From the NCBI RefSeq assembly GCF_963675165.1, contig NC_087379.1:5924839-5988838 (forward strand): 64,000 nucleotides of DNA. The letters are read 5' to 3'. A program made the translations under genes and the position numbers. Of the stretch, positions 53,042 through 64,000 are shown piece by piece. Each line of letters starts with the position of its first letter. Position 1 is the stretch's first letter. The notes below the pieces were generated by a model. It did not search any database. It saw nothing but the letters and a program-made list of their open reading frames with translations, and was not told where the DNA came from. This DNA comes from Halichondria panicea (lineage: Eukaryota; Porifera; Demospongiae; Suberitida; Halichondriidae).

Positions 53042-55468
53042 TTATGAAGCTGACTGAGGATAACCTTGCCCCATGACAGGCGTGGGGTGGGAGGTAGGGA
53101 AAGTCCCAATATTGCCACTGTTCAGAATGTACTGAGCCACTGGGTCAATGTATTCTGTGCTCTGAGGTTTCCCTGCGAGAGTGGGGGGCTGATTGAGAAT
53201 GGTGACTTCGTTGCCGTTATCCGGAATGCCCATCTGTCCATTACTGATGAGGCTGTGTGCACCAGGTGGTAGATGAGTCAGGTGTAGCTCCGACGAGTGT
53301 GTGGGGGTGGGCAACGAGTGGCCATGATAGTCGTTGAGAATCATGTCATGGTGGTCCTGATGCGCATAGTTCATAATTGTAATAGGCATGTCTCCGTGAG
53401 TGTTTGTCTCCCACACCGGAATGCTCGGTACCATGGTGATGTCTTTTGCTGACTCGGCAGCCAGTGTGCTCTCGAGGACGGTAGACATTACAGGAGGTGG
53501 GCTGCAATCAGGAGGAGGCTTCGGGTTACCGTGTTCATCGTCAAAGTCCTTGTGTACCAGACGACAGTGATCGGCAAATCGAGTTAGGTCTTGAAATACC
53601 TCTCCACAGTGCTTGCACTTGTGCAATTTGTCTCGACGATGAGCAAAGATGTGAGCTCTGAGATAATCCCCGCGGGAATAGCGACGACCACATATATGAC
53701 AAGCAAACGGCTTTTCCCCAGTGTGTATACGCATGTGTCGTCTGAGATGAGTGGCTCGGATAAACTTGCGGCCGCATACTTCGCACGGGAACGGTCGTTC
53801 GGGTTCCACTTCGACTGTAGGGGTTCCAAAATCAATGTTGCTGAGGGGTTGATAAAAAGCGGGAGTGGAGGGGTTGGGTAGTTGCTGGTTGATAATTGCA
53901 GAGCCATCAGGTGTTGCCACGGCAGCCAACAGATGCAGGTTGTTACCAGTGCCCTGCAAAGGGGAGAATAAATAAAGTAATCACTGTACATTATTACACA
54001 TAATTTATTAGCATTATACAAACAAAGGCAATAATAGTAATGTGTGTACTCAGTATACGTACTATGAAAATAATCCCTGTACATGTATTCATTATTTTAA
54101 GTTTTAAGTTTAGATTCCAATACTGTATGTGCACCACATGTAACACACATGTAAAAATGCATGTATTGCACCAGATAACAATCTACCAAATCCTCACTGA
54201 AAACCACCATTATGAGTAGTAATACATGCACACATGCACCAACTCACGGGTGTATTGATGTTGACATCATTAGTCATGAATCCAACTCCATCGAATCCAA
54301 CAGGAGAGGTAGCAATGACAACATTGGCAGGTGGGCTCTTCATTTGAGGCGTTAGGGGTGGAGTCTGTGAGGGCTGCTGTCCTGCAGGGGGGTGGTGTTT
54401 ACGTCGATGACGATCCAGATGTGAGGCACGATCAAACTCCTCTCCACACAAAACACACTTCTGCAGCTTTATATCTCCGTGAAGCAGTACATGGCGGTTT
54501 AGGTGATCTGCACGATTGAACCTCTTCCCACATATCTGACAGAGAAACTTCTTATTGTCCGGGTCCGGGTGAGTTAAGATGTGTCTTTGAAAGTGATGTT
54601 GGCGATTGAAACGTTGTCCACACACTTGGCAAGTTATGGAGATCTCTTTACCGTCCCCGATGATAAGATTTCCCGTCTCAGACGATTTATTGGCCGGGGG
54701 GCGTCGTTGTATGTAGGCAAGTCGTTTTTTGTTGACGGGGAACTTTCGAAGGATTTGATGCATAAATGTATGTTTGGGGATTGTGCATGCGATCTTGAGC
54801 ATGTTGTGATCTTTGCGAGCATCTATGGGAGTTTCAAGTTGGAGAAAATCTTCGGCTCTCGAGAAATCGATTTCGACATCACTGATGACGTTATCATTGT
54901 AGTGTGTAGAAATGGTGTGAGAACACATGGGAGTTGCCACAATCGCAGACACTACAATAGGGGCCCCGGCAAGAAGTTTAATTGGGCCCCCGATATCAGC
55001 GAAAACGGACTGTTTGATTTCCTGGAGTTTAAAGTCCTGTGTTTCAATGATCTCCTCCACACCTGTGAGAGAAAGAGTCTGCATAATGTGTTTGTTTCCT
55101 ACTACGCCTACTAATGAAAACAGCCACTGTAGTGTAATAATAAATCTCATCATTTAGGAAGCCAAGATAGCATGCAAACGTATGTACGTATAGCACGCGA
55201 TAGGGGCATGTAACGTGAGACCCACACCTGATAAAAGCATACCCCTCCATTACATGTAACCATAGGAATTTAATTTCAAAATGAAAAGTAATTACTAACC
55301 ACAACAACAGAGCTATGAAAGTAATTAACAGGCTAACTAGTTACTACCCAAAATTCCTAAGTGGACACACTTACTGGGTCCATCGACCGCCCTGTGTAGT
55401 GCAACCGTCATTCGGTCACTGCTCGATTGGTACGGCTTGTCCCGCACCATCATGAACCGACGAGGCAT
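53042..55468 (-). CDS. C2H2 zinc-finger protein, six fingers in two triplets, SNAG-like N-terminus
   Basis: Three coding exons on the minus strand, 55468-55375, 55062-54248 and 53953-53042, give 606 aa with matching phases (1, 0). The protein starts [13 protein letters not shown], close to the SNAG repressor motif MPR(S/A)FLV(K/R). Fingers 1-3 lie at about 174-255 ([24 protein letters not shown]) and fingers 4-6 at about 358-437 ([24 protein letters not shown]). They are separated by about 100 proline- and glycine-rich residues. A long C-terminal tail is rich in His, Pro and Asn. It is probably a nuclear DNA-binding regulator. The finger spacing does not match OVO or Snail, so I assign no orthologue. 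The first exon is preceded by a TATACAG acceptor, so a noncoding 5' exon exists further upstream. Confidence 0.85.
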
Positions 55469-56184
55469 CTCGACGGAAACCTCGGTCACAGACCTGTATA
55501 AAATAAACATGTTAGCGTGGTATGCTGCTGCCTACAGTACAATGCACTTGTGTATAACAGTCAGTACAGCAGTTGGCTAAGCTAGGTACATAAGTAAACA
55601 GTGCCCCTAGATGACTGTTGAAACATCCACCATGCAAAGCTTTAATAAGCAATGACAAAACTTTCTAGCAATCAATGATCAAGTCTAGGTCTATTAAAGA
55701 TCAGCAAACGCACAACGAACCTGGCTTTGATCTCTGCTGAATCCTATAACTGCTTTTGTATTTCCTGGCGTGTGTGGGGATTTTTTGCTCAGCTCCTGTT
55801 CTAATATTATCCTAAGACTACACGGCAGGGTAACCTCTTTTGGGTAAACCTCGGCCTAGTAATTAATTATTATTCATGTCAAAGTTATGTGTGACGTAAG
55901 TGTTGAGATAATTATACGCCCACTAATCTAATTTACTTGCATCTGGTAAAGATGGCATGTTCTACTTGCTATAATTATGATTATGGCTAGATACTGTCTC
56001 CTTTATGTTAGTGTTAATCTATATAGGATTGATGAGTGTGGTCTTATAATTATTTCACGGATCACAGGGTTCTCCTAATCAAATTAATTATTCCACCAGG
56101 AACATACAAGATAGCAGCATAGCGCATGAAATACGTACAATAATAACATACATGATGAATCACATGACGTGCAACATAACAGTA
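55469..56184. other. Spacer between the C2H2 gene start and UBE4B end
   Basis: Holds the 5' UTR and probable promoter of the minus-strand C2H2 gene and the 3' UTR of UBE4B, whose stop is at 56185. I see no other gene. Confidence 0.5.
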
Positions 56185-57947
56185 TCATGTATTAGATGCT
56201 CTCTGACGTTTCCATTCTTCTATTCTAGCTTTGAGTTCCCTAGCCGGCTCTAACATGTCCACGGTGAGCTGTTGTCTATTGAAGGGGTCTTGATTTGAGC
56301 TGAGGAGGTGGCGTATAATGACAGGGCGGTCGATGATCACACCACTGGGCAGTTGGACAGGGTCAGCCATCAGGGTGTCCATCAGAGGGTCTAATGAAAG
56401 AAAGGACAATATAATTATGAGGACATTGTCAGAAACAGAAAAAGGCCTTTATATACATGCATCATTACAATGAAAACCCTCTTTGGTCACCTCTGAAATG
56501 GTCAACTGTGATATAAAGCCAGGTGCACAGGTCCCAAATAACAGTTTGTGTGCACAACAATGCCTCAAAAAAGGCCACCTTCATATTTGTAAGCATATAG
56601 CCAAATACGGTCCCTAACAGTATCTGGGAATCCACTAGCTGAACACATAATACCAGGACTGCATGAATGAAAATACATGTAATCTTCTATACAAGTTGAA
56701 TAGATTTGTGGTTAAACAGAAGCGCATGCAATGCTGGTTAGGTTATCAGGGCCAGCTCTCTATAGGAAATTCACACATGTAAGTAAACGTTGAATGAGCT
56801 GACCTTTGAATTCTTCAGGGATCTCTCCAAAGGTCATGTCCTCCTTCATGGCTGCTATGGCCACACTCTGCACATGACTAGCAAACTCCACCAGCTGGGA
56901 TATGCTGTCCTGTACATGGGACAAGCGTTTGTTATGTGTGAACGGAAAAACAAAATAATAGCCTAGAACACTATCTAAAAGTGTGGTCAACCTATATGTA
57001 CATGTAGGTTACCCTCTGTAAATTATACATGTACTGTATCGTAAGGTGAAAATCGCCAAAACTAAAAATCGCCAATGTTTTAGCTTGTAGTATATCGCAC
57101 ATGATAAAATAAATATTGACATGCAGCATGATCGTGATATCAAAAATCTCCAATAATAGTTCAATTGCCTCCTTCGTCAAATGTACACACTGGCAGGCTT
57201 AAAATAATTAATAATTAGTTAATCTGTAATCCAGTACGTATTATAGTAACAGTCTGCCCCAAGGTGGCCACTATGGATAGATTTCACTCACTGTACAGGC
57301 AATTGATCGACACACACACACTGTATACATGTAGCACACTCACATTGGTCTTGATGTTGTTCTTGTGCAGCAATCGTACACAGTCATCGAAGAGCTCCTT
57401 GCGATATGAGCGCTCATCAGCTACCACGGCTCTGGCCAGAGCGTCCCCTGCCAGGTGTAGGTAGATGTCTGTCAGCATACCGAGCATGTCCTTAGGGGAG
57501 AAGCCATACTTGGCAGGGTCGTTGACCTACATGTATGTATAGGGAGGATGCCAGGATACATTCTAAATAAACAAAAACTAAACAGACAAAAATAATGTGT
57601 ACGTACATTCTAAACCCCAAATTTGGGTATTACACTCTAATAATAGCATGCATCATTAACATGTATGTGCAGTATATAGCTACAATACTAATATAGGGTG
57701 CAGTTTTTCCCCCTGTACTTATGTATACAATGTACCTTGAGGTCCCTGCACTTGGGTCCGCAGAGCTGCTGCAAGTTGAAGTTGAGCATTGAAGCAACTC
57801 TGACGGCCATCTCTGGTCTCAAGAATGGCTCCTTGATATCCTTGGTGAGGTAATGGAAGGTGGACACTGTCTGTGTGGCTAGAGTAAGGTAGGAGCGACA
57901 CTGACGCTCATCCTCAGACAGCTGGTGAAGACGAGAGTCTTGTAGTT

Positions 57948-57985
<38 letters not shown>

Positions 57986-60900
57986 GGCGGGAGGAGGTGA
58001 TATTGACTGGAGTTCCTGAAAGCTTCATGGCTACATGTATATAATTTATACCACCCGGGCCGGCATTGCCACTAGTGCTAGTTTCGATGAGGCTTCCACT
58101 AACTGTAACAATAAATTCCTCTCTGCACTTATGGGTTTATGTGGGTTCAAAATCAAACACGTAATGATCCGACTGACCTGTGGCTGACTCTGCCAGGTGT
58201 CGGTGTCCTTCATGGCCTCCTGGGTATCGTGGATGGCTTTGAGGGCGTCTAAACTCTCGTCCAGTAGAAACGTCGTGTCGTTAATGAGCATGTTGACAAA
58301 TCTAATAAACCCAGCATCGTCCCGAGTGTTTGTTGACTCGGCAATAATGTGCAGTCTGTGGGCGGGGTGCTCCCACAGCTGTTTGAGGATGACTGAGATG
58401 TGATAGCGGACACTGAACTTGTCGTAAAACTCATTGGAACCACCCATTCTCTCACACTCTGTGCGCATGGAAACACAATACAAATAATAATAAATGGACC
58501 AGCAATTCTAAAAAGTGGGTCCTGTCTAAGCCTACCAAATCGCTAGCCTCGATTACAGGCTGTAACTAACGGCAAGGAGGCAAAAAGGTTAATATCACAA
58601 CACAGAGGCCTGGAATCGAGGCCAAAAGATTTCACGTGTATCACTATGAAAGCAGTCTGGTTATGGGACTAATGACTGCAAATGACACCCACGTGGGAGT
58701 ACATACAGTGCTACATGTACATGTAGCTTATAATTATTCTGTGATCCTAGCATGTGATAATAATGGTATGAGGATATACCGATGTAGGATTTCATGAGTG
58801 CCCTGGAGAATTGGTCTCCTGCCAGAGGGTGGGAGAGGAACATGTCCAACAGCTGATGCTCCCTCTCCTGAATGCCAGGGGTCATCACAAATATCACCTG
58901 AGTGATTGTGATGTGTGTGTGCATGTGTGGAGGAGGGATCGCCATAAAAAAAATCACTCCGTAGACTACATAACAATGTTAAAACGCCTAGCTGTTCTTA
59001 AAAAAGTAAATTGACATAGACTTAATTGGTAGGCATTATACATGTACATGTAGCTATACATGTACATGTAGCTATACATGTAGTACTCACTTCGATGAGC
59101 TTTGTGACGAGATAGGGATTCTGGATGTAGTGCTGGTTACAGATGAGCAGAATCACCAGGGAGACGACGTTCACAAACCCAGGGTCCTCTAGACTGCGTG
59201 AAGAGAACCTGAGACAAATAAAACCTTATGATGTAACAGTAGAATTGTATGCATGTACACGTACTGACATAATTATACAGCTGGTTTGCAGCTGCTACAA
59301 TAACATGTACGTACAGTTACATGTACAATGTACACAGGGTTTCATCTAGTGGGGGGGGCGGGGGGGAAGCTTCCCCCCCAAAAGAGAGGGGAAAATAGGA
59401 GGAGAGAGAGAGAGGGAGAGAGAGGGAGAGGGAGAGAGAGAGAGAGGGCCGGGTACTATAACCAACATTATCTAGACACGGTCTTTTGCTACATCACCTA
59501 TAGTATTACTACAAATCTATCCATTGCTTTTGTGGTTTCTAGTGTTCTATGGATACGGTCCACAATTTCAAACCAGCATACCAAGTTATATAGAGTTACC
59601 TATCAATGCACATTCGGCCAGGAATACATCGCTAATAGGCACCAACAACAAACAATATAGGGGGTGTGGTGACCGGAAGTGGGCGTGGCCTCAACCTTTT
59701 CACGCTAGCGCGCAGTTTCTTTTCAAACTTCCCCCCCAAACTTAAAATCCTGGATGAAACCCTGGTACATGCATGACTGTACTGTACTAACCTGCTACAA
59801 AAGAGAACAAACTCGGCAATGGACTCAAAGAAGAACTCGGGCACAGCAGCTAGCTGAAACCGCACCTCCTCTGGGGGGACGGGGGAGCTTCTAGAAAAAT
59901 GGGGGAAATTATGCCTTAACCATAAACACGCCACAAACACGCCACAAACACGCCACAAACACGCCACAAACACATCAATAATAGGGTAATTTACTTGGAT
60001 ACATGTACAGTGTATACGGGCGTACCCCTGTAGTCCCATGGCCTGCATGTAGAGCCACTCAGCCTGGAAGCAGAAGAACTGCATACTCTGTTGCAAGAGG
60101 TCAGGGTCTAGCACGATGGTGGTGGCACTGCGATGGTTGACCTCGGCCTTACGAAGACGCTCAGTGTACTGGACCAACATCTGAGAGGGGAGGGAGGTTG
60201 ATATTATTTATATGTAACATGTACAATACCGAGCCTACAATCTATGATTGATATTTTACCGCGCTGAGTTTTTGTAGCATTCAGGCAAGGGTATTCATTT
60301 CAGGGACGTATGCATGAGTGTGAATGGGTTACCAGGAAGGCGTAATAGAGAGTGCTCTCAGAAAGTTTTTTAATCTATTCTTCTCTCACTTTCCCTTTCT
60401 TGGACCTCTCCAGTTGAGTGATAGCTGCTCTGAAGTGCCTGATCTCGTGGAAGCCTTGTCTATAGCGTCGATAGAAAGAGGTCCATGTGATGTAGATACA
60501 GTGTGCTGTCAAGAAGAAGCATTCCGTAGGGAACTTGGCGACTGAGTTAAAGTGTTCTTGGCTGACCAATTCTTTTTGTTTGGCCTCCAAGTCTTTGGAG
60601 GAGAAGTTCAAACGTGTTTCTTTGTCTATGAATAGTCTACTATTAGGGTTGAACAGATAGAGGGGGTCCACCTACATAGGCAGACAATGGATGAAAGTTA
60701 CGTGTATTATCTGTAACAATTAAGATCGACTAGCCACACCAAGTCAATAATAATTACTGAAGTGGTGGGGGTGGTAGCTTTCATGATATGCAACTCACAT
60801 GCAGGGACTAAACAATGTAATATTATCATGAGAGTTCCAACCACACTTCCTCTAAATAAACAGCTATCAAAACAGAGCAAATTAAATTTTGGGCAGTTGG

Positions 60901-62921
60901 AATCTCTAGATGTGTTACATGTCCTTTCATCCCAGAATCACTCACTGTGCTTAGCTTGACTTTAACACTGAGTTGTAGAAGCACAGAGAGGAGGTTGGCC
61001 ATTGTGGAGTCAGAGGAGAAATGGCGGACATCAATCTGTGGAGGGAGACAAACCTCTCTTTATAGCATCCTGTCACACCCCTGACAAAACGCTATCATCT
61101 AGAAAAACATCTAACGTGTATCATTACAACTACATGTACAGGGCGTGACAATCGTATGTACATGTATGTACACCAGAGTCATTGATGATATGTACACCAG
61201 TAGGCTGTCAGCAGGAGAGCGCCATGATTATAACTGTGTATCTTTATAGAACTATAGGGCGTGGCAGTGTATGTATGTACACCAGAACCCTAAGGCTATG
61301 AAACTACATAGTCCAGTACACGCACATGTAGCTTGGTCTTGTGAGCATTGATGGCAATCATCTGCTGAACGAAGGTTAGAGCACTGGTCCTGATATCCGG
61401 GCACCTCAGAACACTGTGGATGATCTTAAACAGCTCGTGCTGTACAAAGGAAGACGATAAAATGGGCATACATAATGGTACAGTACGTAGGTCTAAGAGA
61501 CAGAAGCCAAATCTTTCACGGTAAAAGTTAAGTTAATTTTGCTTACGCTGTGGTGTACGTAGCTCTAAGAAGTTCGAAAGGGTCGAATCAGATCAAACAC
61601 ATGTAAAATACTCACCCGACAAATATTAAGTCTTTGTTGTATGGTCCCCCCGATATTATCCTCCTCACTGTTGCTACGGTAATAGTGTTTATGTATCGAT
61701 ACAGACTCATCGGCCAATCCGCTGAGAGCTAGGAAAGGGCCCAAGAATATGCTGACCATGGCCTTGGAACCAGACAGTGAACCAGGAAGCCATCTACTGT
61801 CATTCACCAACTGTGTGTGTGTGTGTGAGGGGGGGTTGGATTGAGTGATAATTTCAGAATTTATTTCAGTGTAGGTTAGCGGGTATTATTCCACCCACTT
61901 GGAGCAAGTAAATTTCCTACTTGAACCTTGTCGATCACCCACTTGATATTTGGAACCCACATTTTCACCCACTTGTGCAAAATCCTGAATCTGCTATTCA
62001 GGCCAACACATGGACACCTTTGATCTCACATACATGAACATGTACATGTACTGTTAGTACAGCTATAACACCAAATTCAATCTATTAACCACAACAATAC
62101 GACCCTACCAAAGTCATTGACGATACATACCATTTGACAGATTGGTCTACCATTGGTCGTTCCCTCCTTGATGTCGCACAGTTCAGAGAGCACAAAGTAT
62201 CCCTCCATGATCTTGTCATCGAGAACAGAGGCTGCAGAGACAGCATCCCTCACTCCAAACAGTAGCGGTTGGAACACCTGCAACACACACAGAAAAGCTT
62301 ATCGAAAAATAATATGTACATGTAGCTACTTGAAATTCTTCATTTAGCACAAGGAATGTACTTAGATACGCATCCACCCCCCCCCCACACAACCCACACA
62401 CCACTCACACACTACTCACTGTCTCTAGAATGCTCTCTTCATCGCTGCTCTCCCTGTGACAATGGAGGACCAGATCGGTAAGAAACCCGGGGGGCAGAGG
62501 GCGACATTTGTGCTCCTTGTACAGCAGTCGCCGCAGCAAAATGGAAGGAGGAGGCTTAAAACTGAAGTGGAGAAAATAAAAATTACGTTACTTGTGCTAC
62601 TATACATGTACATGTAAATGCTGTCTATCACAACGTGCTTGCTTCATCATAGTAATGCTACCTTTTCTCTGAGTTGGTGCTATCGTCTGATGACACAAGA
62701 TAACCAGACAGCACTAGACAGCAATGGCTGATGCACGCCTCTTTGCATGCCAGCAACGTCATCTTTCTATTAACTCCTCTCTTGGAAGACTTCTCCTCTG
62801 TGAGAACCCTCTCATAAGAGTCTATGAGATACTGTACCATTTGGTCTGTTGCAGTGAGTGTGTGTGTGGTTCTAGAGGGCCCGGGATCAGAGGAGGTGCG
62901 GAGAGGTTGAGATATGGACTC
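56185..62921 (-). CDS. UBE4B: Ubiquitin conjugation factor E4 B (Ufd2 core and U-box), 5' part not resolved
   Basis: Sixteen exons on the minus strand, from 62921-62662 down to 56390-56185, are in phase throughout and give 902 residues. Others are 62561-62420, 62277-62131, 61810-61616, 61439-61326, 61035-60946, 60671-60390, 60180-60026, 59890-59792, 59208-59091, 58897-58780, 58458-58178, 57948-57736, 57526-57344 and 56909-56804. Landmarks of the Ufd2 core are [46 protein letters not shown] and [18 protein letters not shown]. The C-terminal U-box reads [17 protein letters not shown] then PFNRQ. E4 enzymes extend ubiquitin chains on substrates and act with the segregase p97. UBE4A lacks several of these exact blocks, so UBE4B is preferred. 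About 300-400 N-terminal residues, as in human UBE4B, should lie beyond 62921 and were not found with confidence. Confidence 0.93.
57950..57983. repeat. (GT)n microsatellite in UBE4B intron
   Basis: On the minus strand this CA tract runs into the CACAG acceptor of the exon starting at 57948, again the CA-at-acceptor pattern. Confidence 0.9.
59335..59764. mobile_element. 430-bp element with CAGGGTTTCATC inverted ends in UBE4B intron
   Basis: CAGGGTTTCATCTAG at the left is mirrored by CTGGATGAAACCCTG at the right. GTACA flanks both sides as a likely 5-bp duplication. The interior has a G-rich hairpin near the left end (GGGGGAAGCTTCCCCCC) and a purine tract (GA)n at about 59400-59446. No protein is recognisable. 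The ends resemble TATGAAACCCTGG at 29880-29892. Confidence 0.75.
59925..59972. repeat. Short tandem repeat CGCCACAAACA in UBE4B intron
   Basis: Four consecutive 11-nt units of the type ACGCCACAAAC lie in the intron between exons 60180-60026 and 59890-59792. Confidence 0.8.
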
Positions 62922-63130
62922 CTACAGGTGCACAAGTGATACTCATTATATCAATCGAGTTCCAGCATGTATAGTAACCCTTACAGAAATGTATAAGTGC
63001 AGCACGTATGCTGCACACATGCAACAATGAGTGCTGCACGTGTGCAATGGATATTTATGTGCAGGACAAGCGTGTCATGAGAACCGAGCTTTACGGCTAT
63101 CGTACATATATGCCACACACATGTAGCCTG
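62922..63130. other. UBE4B upstream intron or 5' flank
   Basis: No exon with good borders is seen. The stretch contains several TGCACACATGCA/GCTGCACGTGTG palindromic words leading into the minisatellite. Confidence 0.4.
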
Positions 63131-63139
63131 CACACGTGT

Positions 63140-63415
63140 CTGTTGCACGCCTTCCACACGCATCTAGTTGGTATATGAGCAAACTGCATACAAGCCACAC
63201 ACGTGTGCTTGCACGCATGCCAACTGCACTCGTTCCACACACATCCAGTTGGTATGCGAGCGAACCGCATACAAGCCACACACGTGTACTTGCACGCATG
63301 CCAACTGCACTCGTTTCACACACATCCAGTTGGTATGCGAGCGAACTGCATACAAGCCACACACGTGTACTTGCACGCATGCCAACTGCACTCGTTCCAC
63401 ACACTGTATTACTAG
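63140..63415. repeat. 81-bp minisatellite, about 3.4 units
   Basis: GCCACACACGTGT recurs at 63194, 63275 and 63356, an exact 81-bp period, with very similar units containing CTTGCACGCATGCCAACTGC and CAGTTGGTATGCGAGCGAAC. Because 81 is a multiple of three, all frames repeat and several stay open on both strands. These open frames are a by-product of the period and not good evidence for a protein. Confidence 0.9.
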
Positions 63416-64000
63416 CAGCTGTCAAAAGTTTACTTCAAATCTTTGTCAAATTCTGGTCTAGTTAATAAGGACTTATAGCTCTTTTTTAAAGTTGGCTGAA
63501 GACTGAAGAGAATGCTAATGTGTCTTACCAACCAGTGACAAGCAATGCTACAGGCAACAAGTTCAAAGGAGAAAATCCCAGAGAAAACTGTTTTAGAGAT
63601 TGGTGAGTTGTTTACATACTAAGTAGTCTGTTAGTTCTATTTCTGTAATGGTTAAAACTGGTACATTAGTATAATTATGTACAAGCACAAGTCCTTATAC
63701 ACTCCTGGTACAAGGAAGTGCAGTTTTCACATTATTTTCTAATGTAGGTAAAAAGAACATTTTCAAGCTGCAAGCAAAGCTAAAAGAAAACGCCTATATA
63801 TACTTCTTATGCAACAGAGGTTGGAGAACTAGGAAAAGAACAAATATATATAGCACAAGTCCTGTATATAATGTGATCTACTGTATACTGCAGTTTTATA
63901 TTGGATAGACGATATCTTGAGTTTCCATGGTAACAATGGCAAGGGCATCATACGTGCATAAAGCAAGCAGCACACGTGCTACATGTATGTAGCACGTGTG
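63416..64000. other. Right end of window, no gene recognised
   Basis: I see no exon I can support. The last 30 bases form an inverted repeat with 13-14-bp arms, CACACGTGCTACAT at 63971-63984 and ATGTAGCACGTGTG at 63987-64000, again built on the ACACGTGC word of the minisatellite. Confidence 0.45.

Noticed and set aside
53042-53959. Two separate C2H2 genes at 53-54 kb and 54-55 kb
   Set aside because: The 54248 donor and 53953 acceptor join in phase and no stop or start lies between, so one gene is the better model.
54331-55114. Plus-strand open frames opposite the C2H2 exon (up to 177 residues)
   Set aside because: They are antisense shadows of a long coding exon whose zinc fingers are on the minus strand.
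63140-63415. CRISPR-like array
   Set aside because: Whole 81-bp units repeat with no unique spacers, and the host is a eukaryote.
63075-63465. Repeated open frames in the 81-bp minisatellite as a repeat protein
   Set aside because: The period is a multiple of three, so all frames repeat; several are open on both strands, as expected without coding.

Overview
The window is animal nuclear DNA. It carries spliced GT-AG genes for Mediator subunit 18, a dystrobrevin-like protein, COX6A, a Polyhomeotic-like protein, a multi-finger C2H2 protein and the ubiquitin ligase UBE4B, together with TRIM proteins that have filamin and NHL domains. Introns are short and many small TA-flanked inverted-repeat elements are present. 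Spliced remnants of dihydroxy-acid dehydratase (DHAD, a branched-chain amino-acid enzyme generally missing from bilaterians) sit between animal genes. Together this suggests an early-branching animal, most likely a sponge. That placement is inference; no database search was possible.

Positions 1 to about 38,350 are a tandem array of a three-gene unit, all on the + strand, in the order DHAD C-terminal exons, then a TRIM-NHL gene, then MED18. The array enters the window in mid-unit with the last two exons of a MED18 copy. Five units follow, with TRIM start codons at 4905, 10866, 18536, 26287 and 32770. All five DHAD copies are broken and only the C-terminal half is present. Four TRIM copies are intact (740-743 aa); the fourth is cut by a CGA-to-TGA stop. 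MED18 is intact in copies 2 and 5, lacks exon 3 in copy 3, and is cut after exon 2 in copies 1 and 4. Units 1-2 and 4-5 share junctions, so a two-unit block was probably duplicated. The TRIM copies are almost identical from RING to filamin domain but differ at equivalent positions in each blade of the NHL propeller. This looks like diversification of one binding face and is the most interesting signal in the window.

From 38.4 to 64 kb the sequence is single-copy: a dystrobrevin-like gene (+, 39132-46088), COX6A (-, 47113-48777), a short Polyhomeotic-like gene with HD1, FCS finger and SAM (+, 49563-51259), a six-finger C2H2 gene with a SNAG-like N-terminus (-, 53042-55468), and UBE4B (-, 56185-62921, N-terminus not resolved). 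COX6A and the Polyhomeotic-like gene are divergent and share a 785-bp promoter region. Dystrobrevin/COX6A and Polyhomeotic/C2H2 are convergent pairs.

Mobile and repeat content includes TA-flanked inverted-repeat elements, four of them with matching empty sites or empty-allele contexts in sister units, a 302-bp insertion with a 6-bp duplication, a foldback element, a dispersed repeat with two copies, and an 81-bp minisatellite near the right end. I saw no rRNA, tRNA or CRISPR features.
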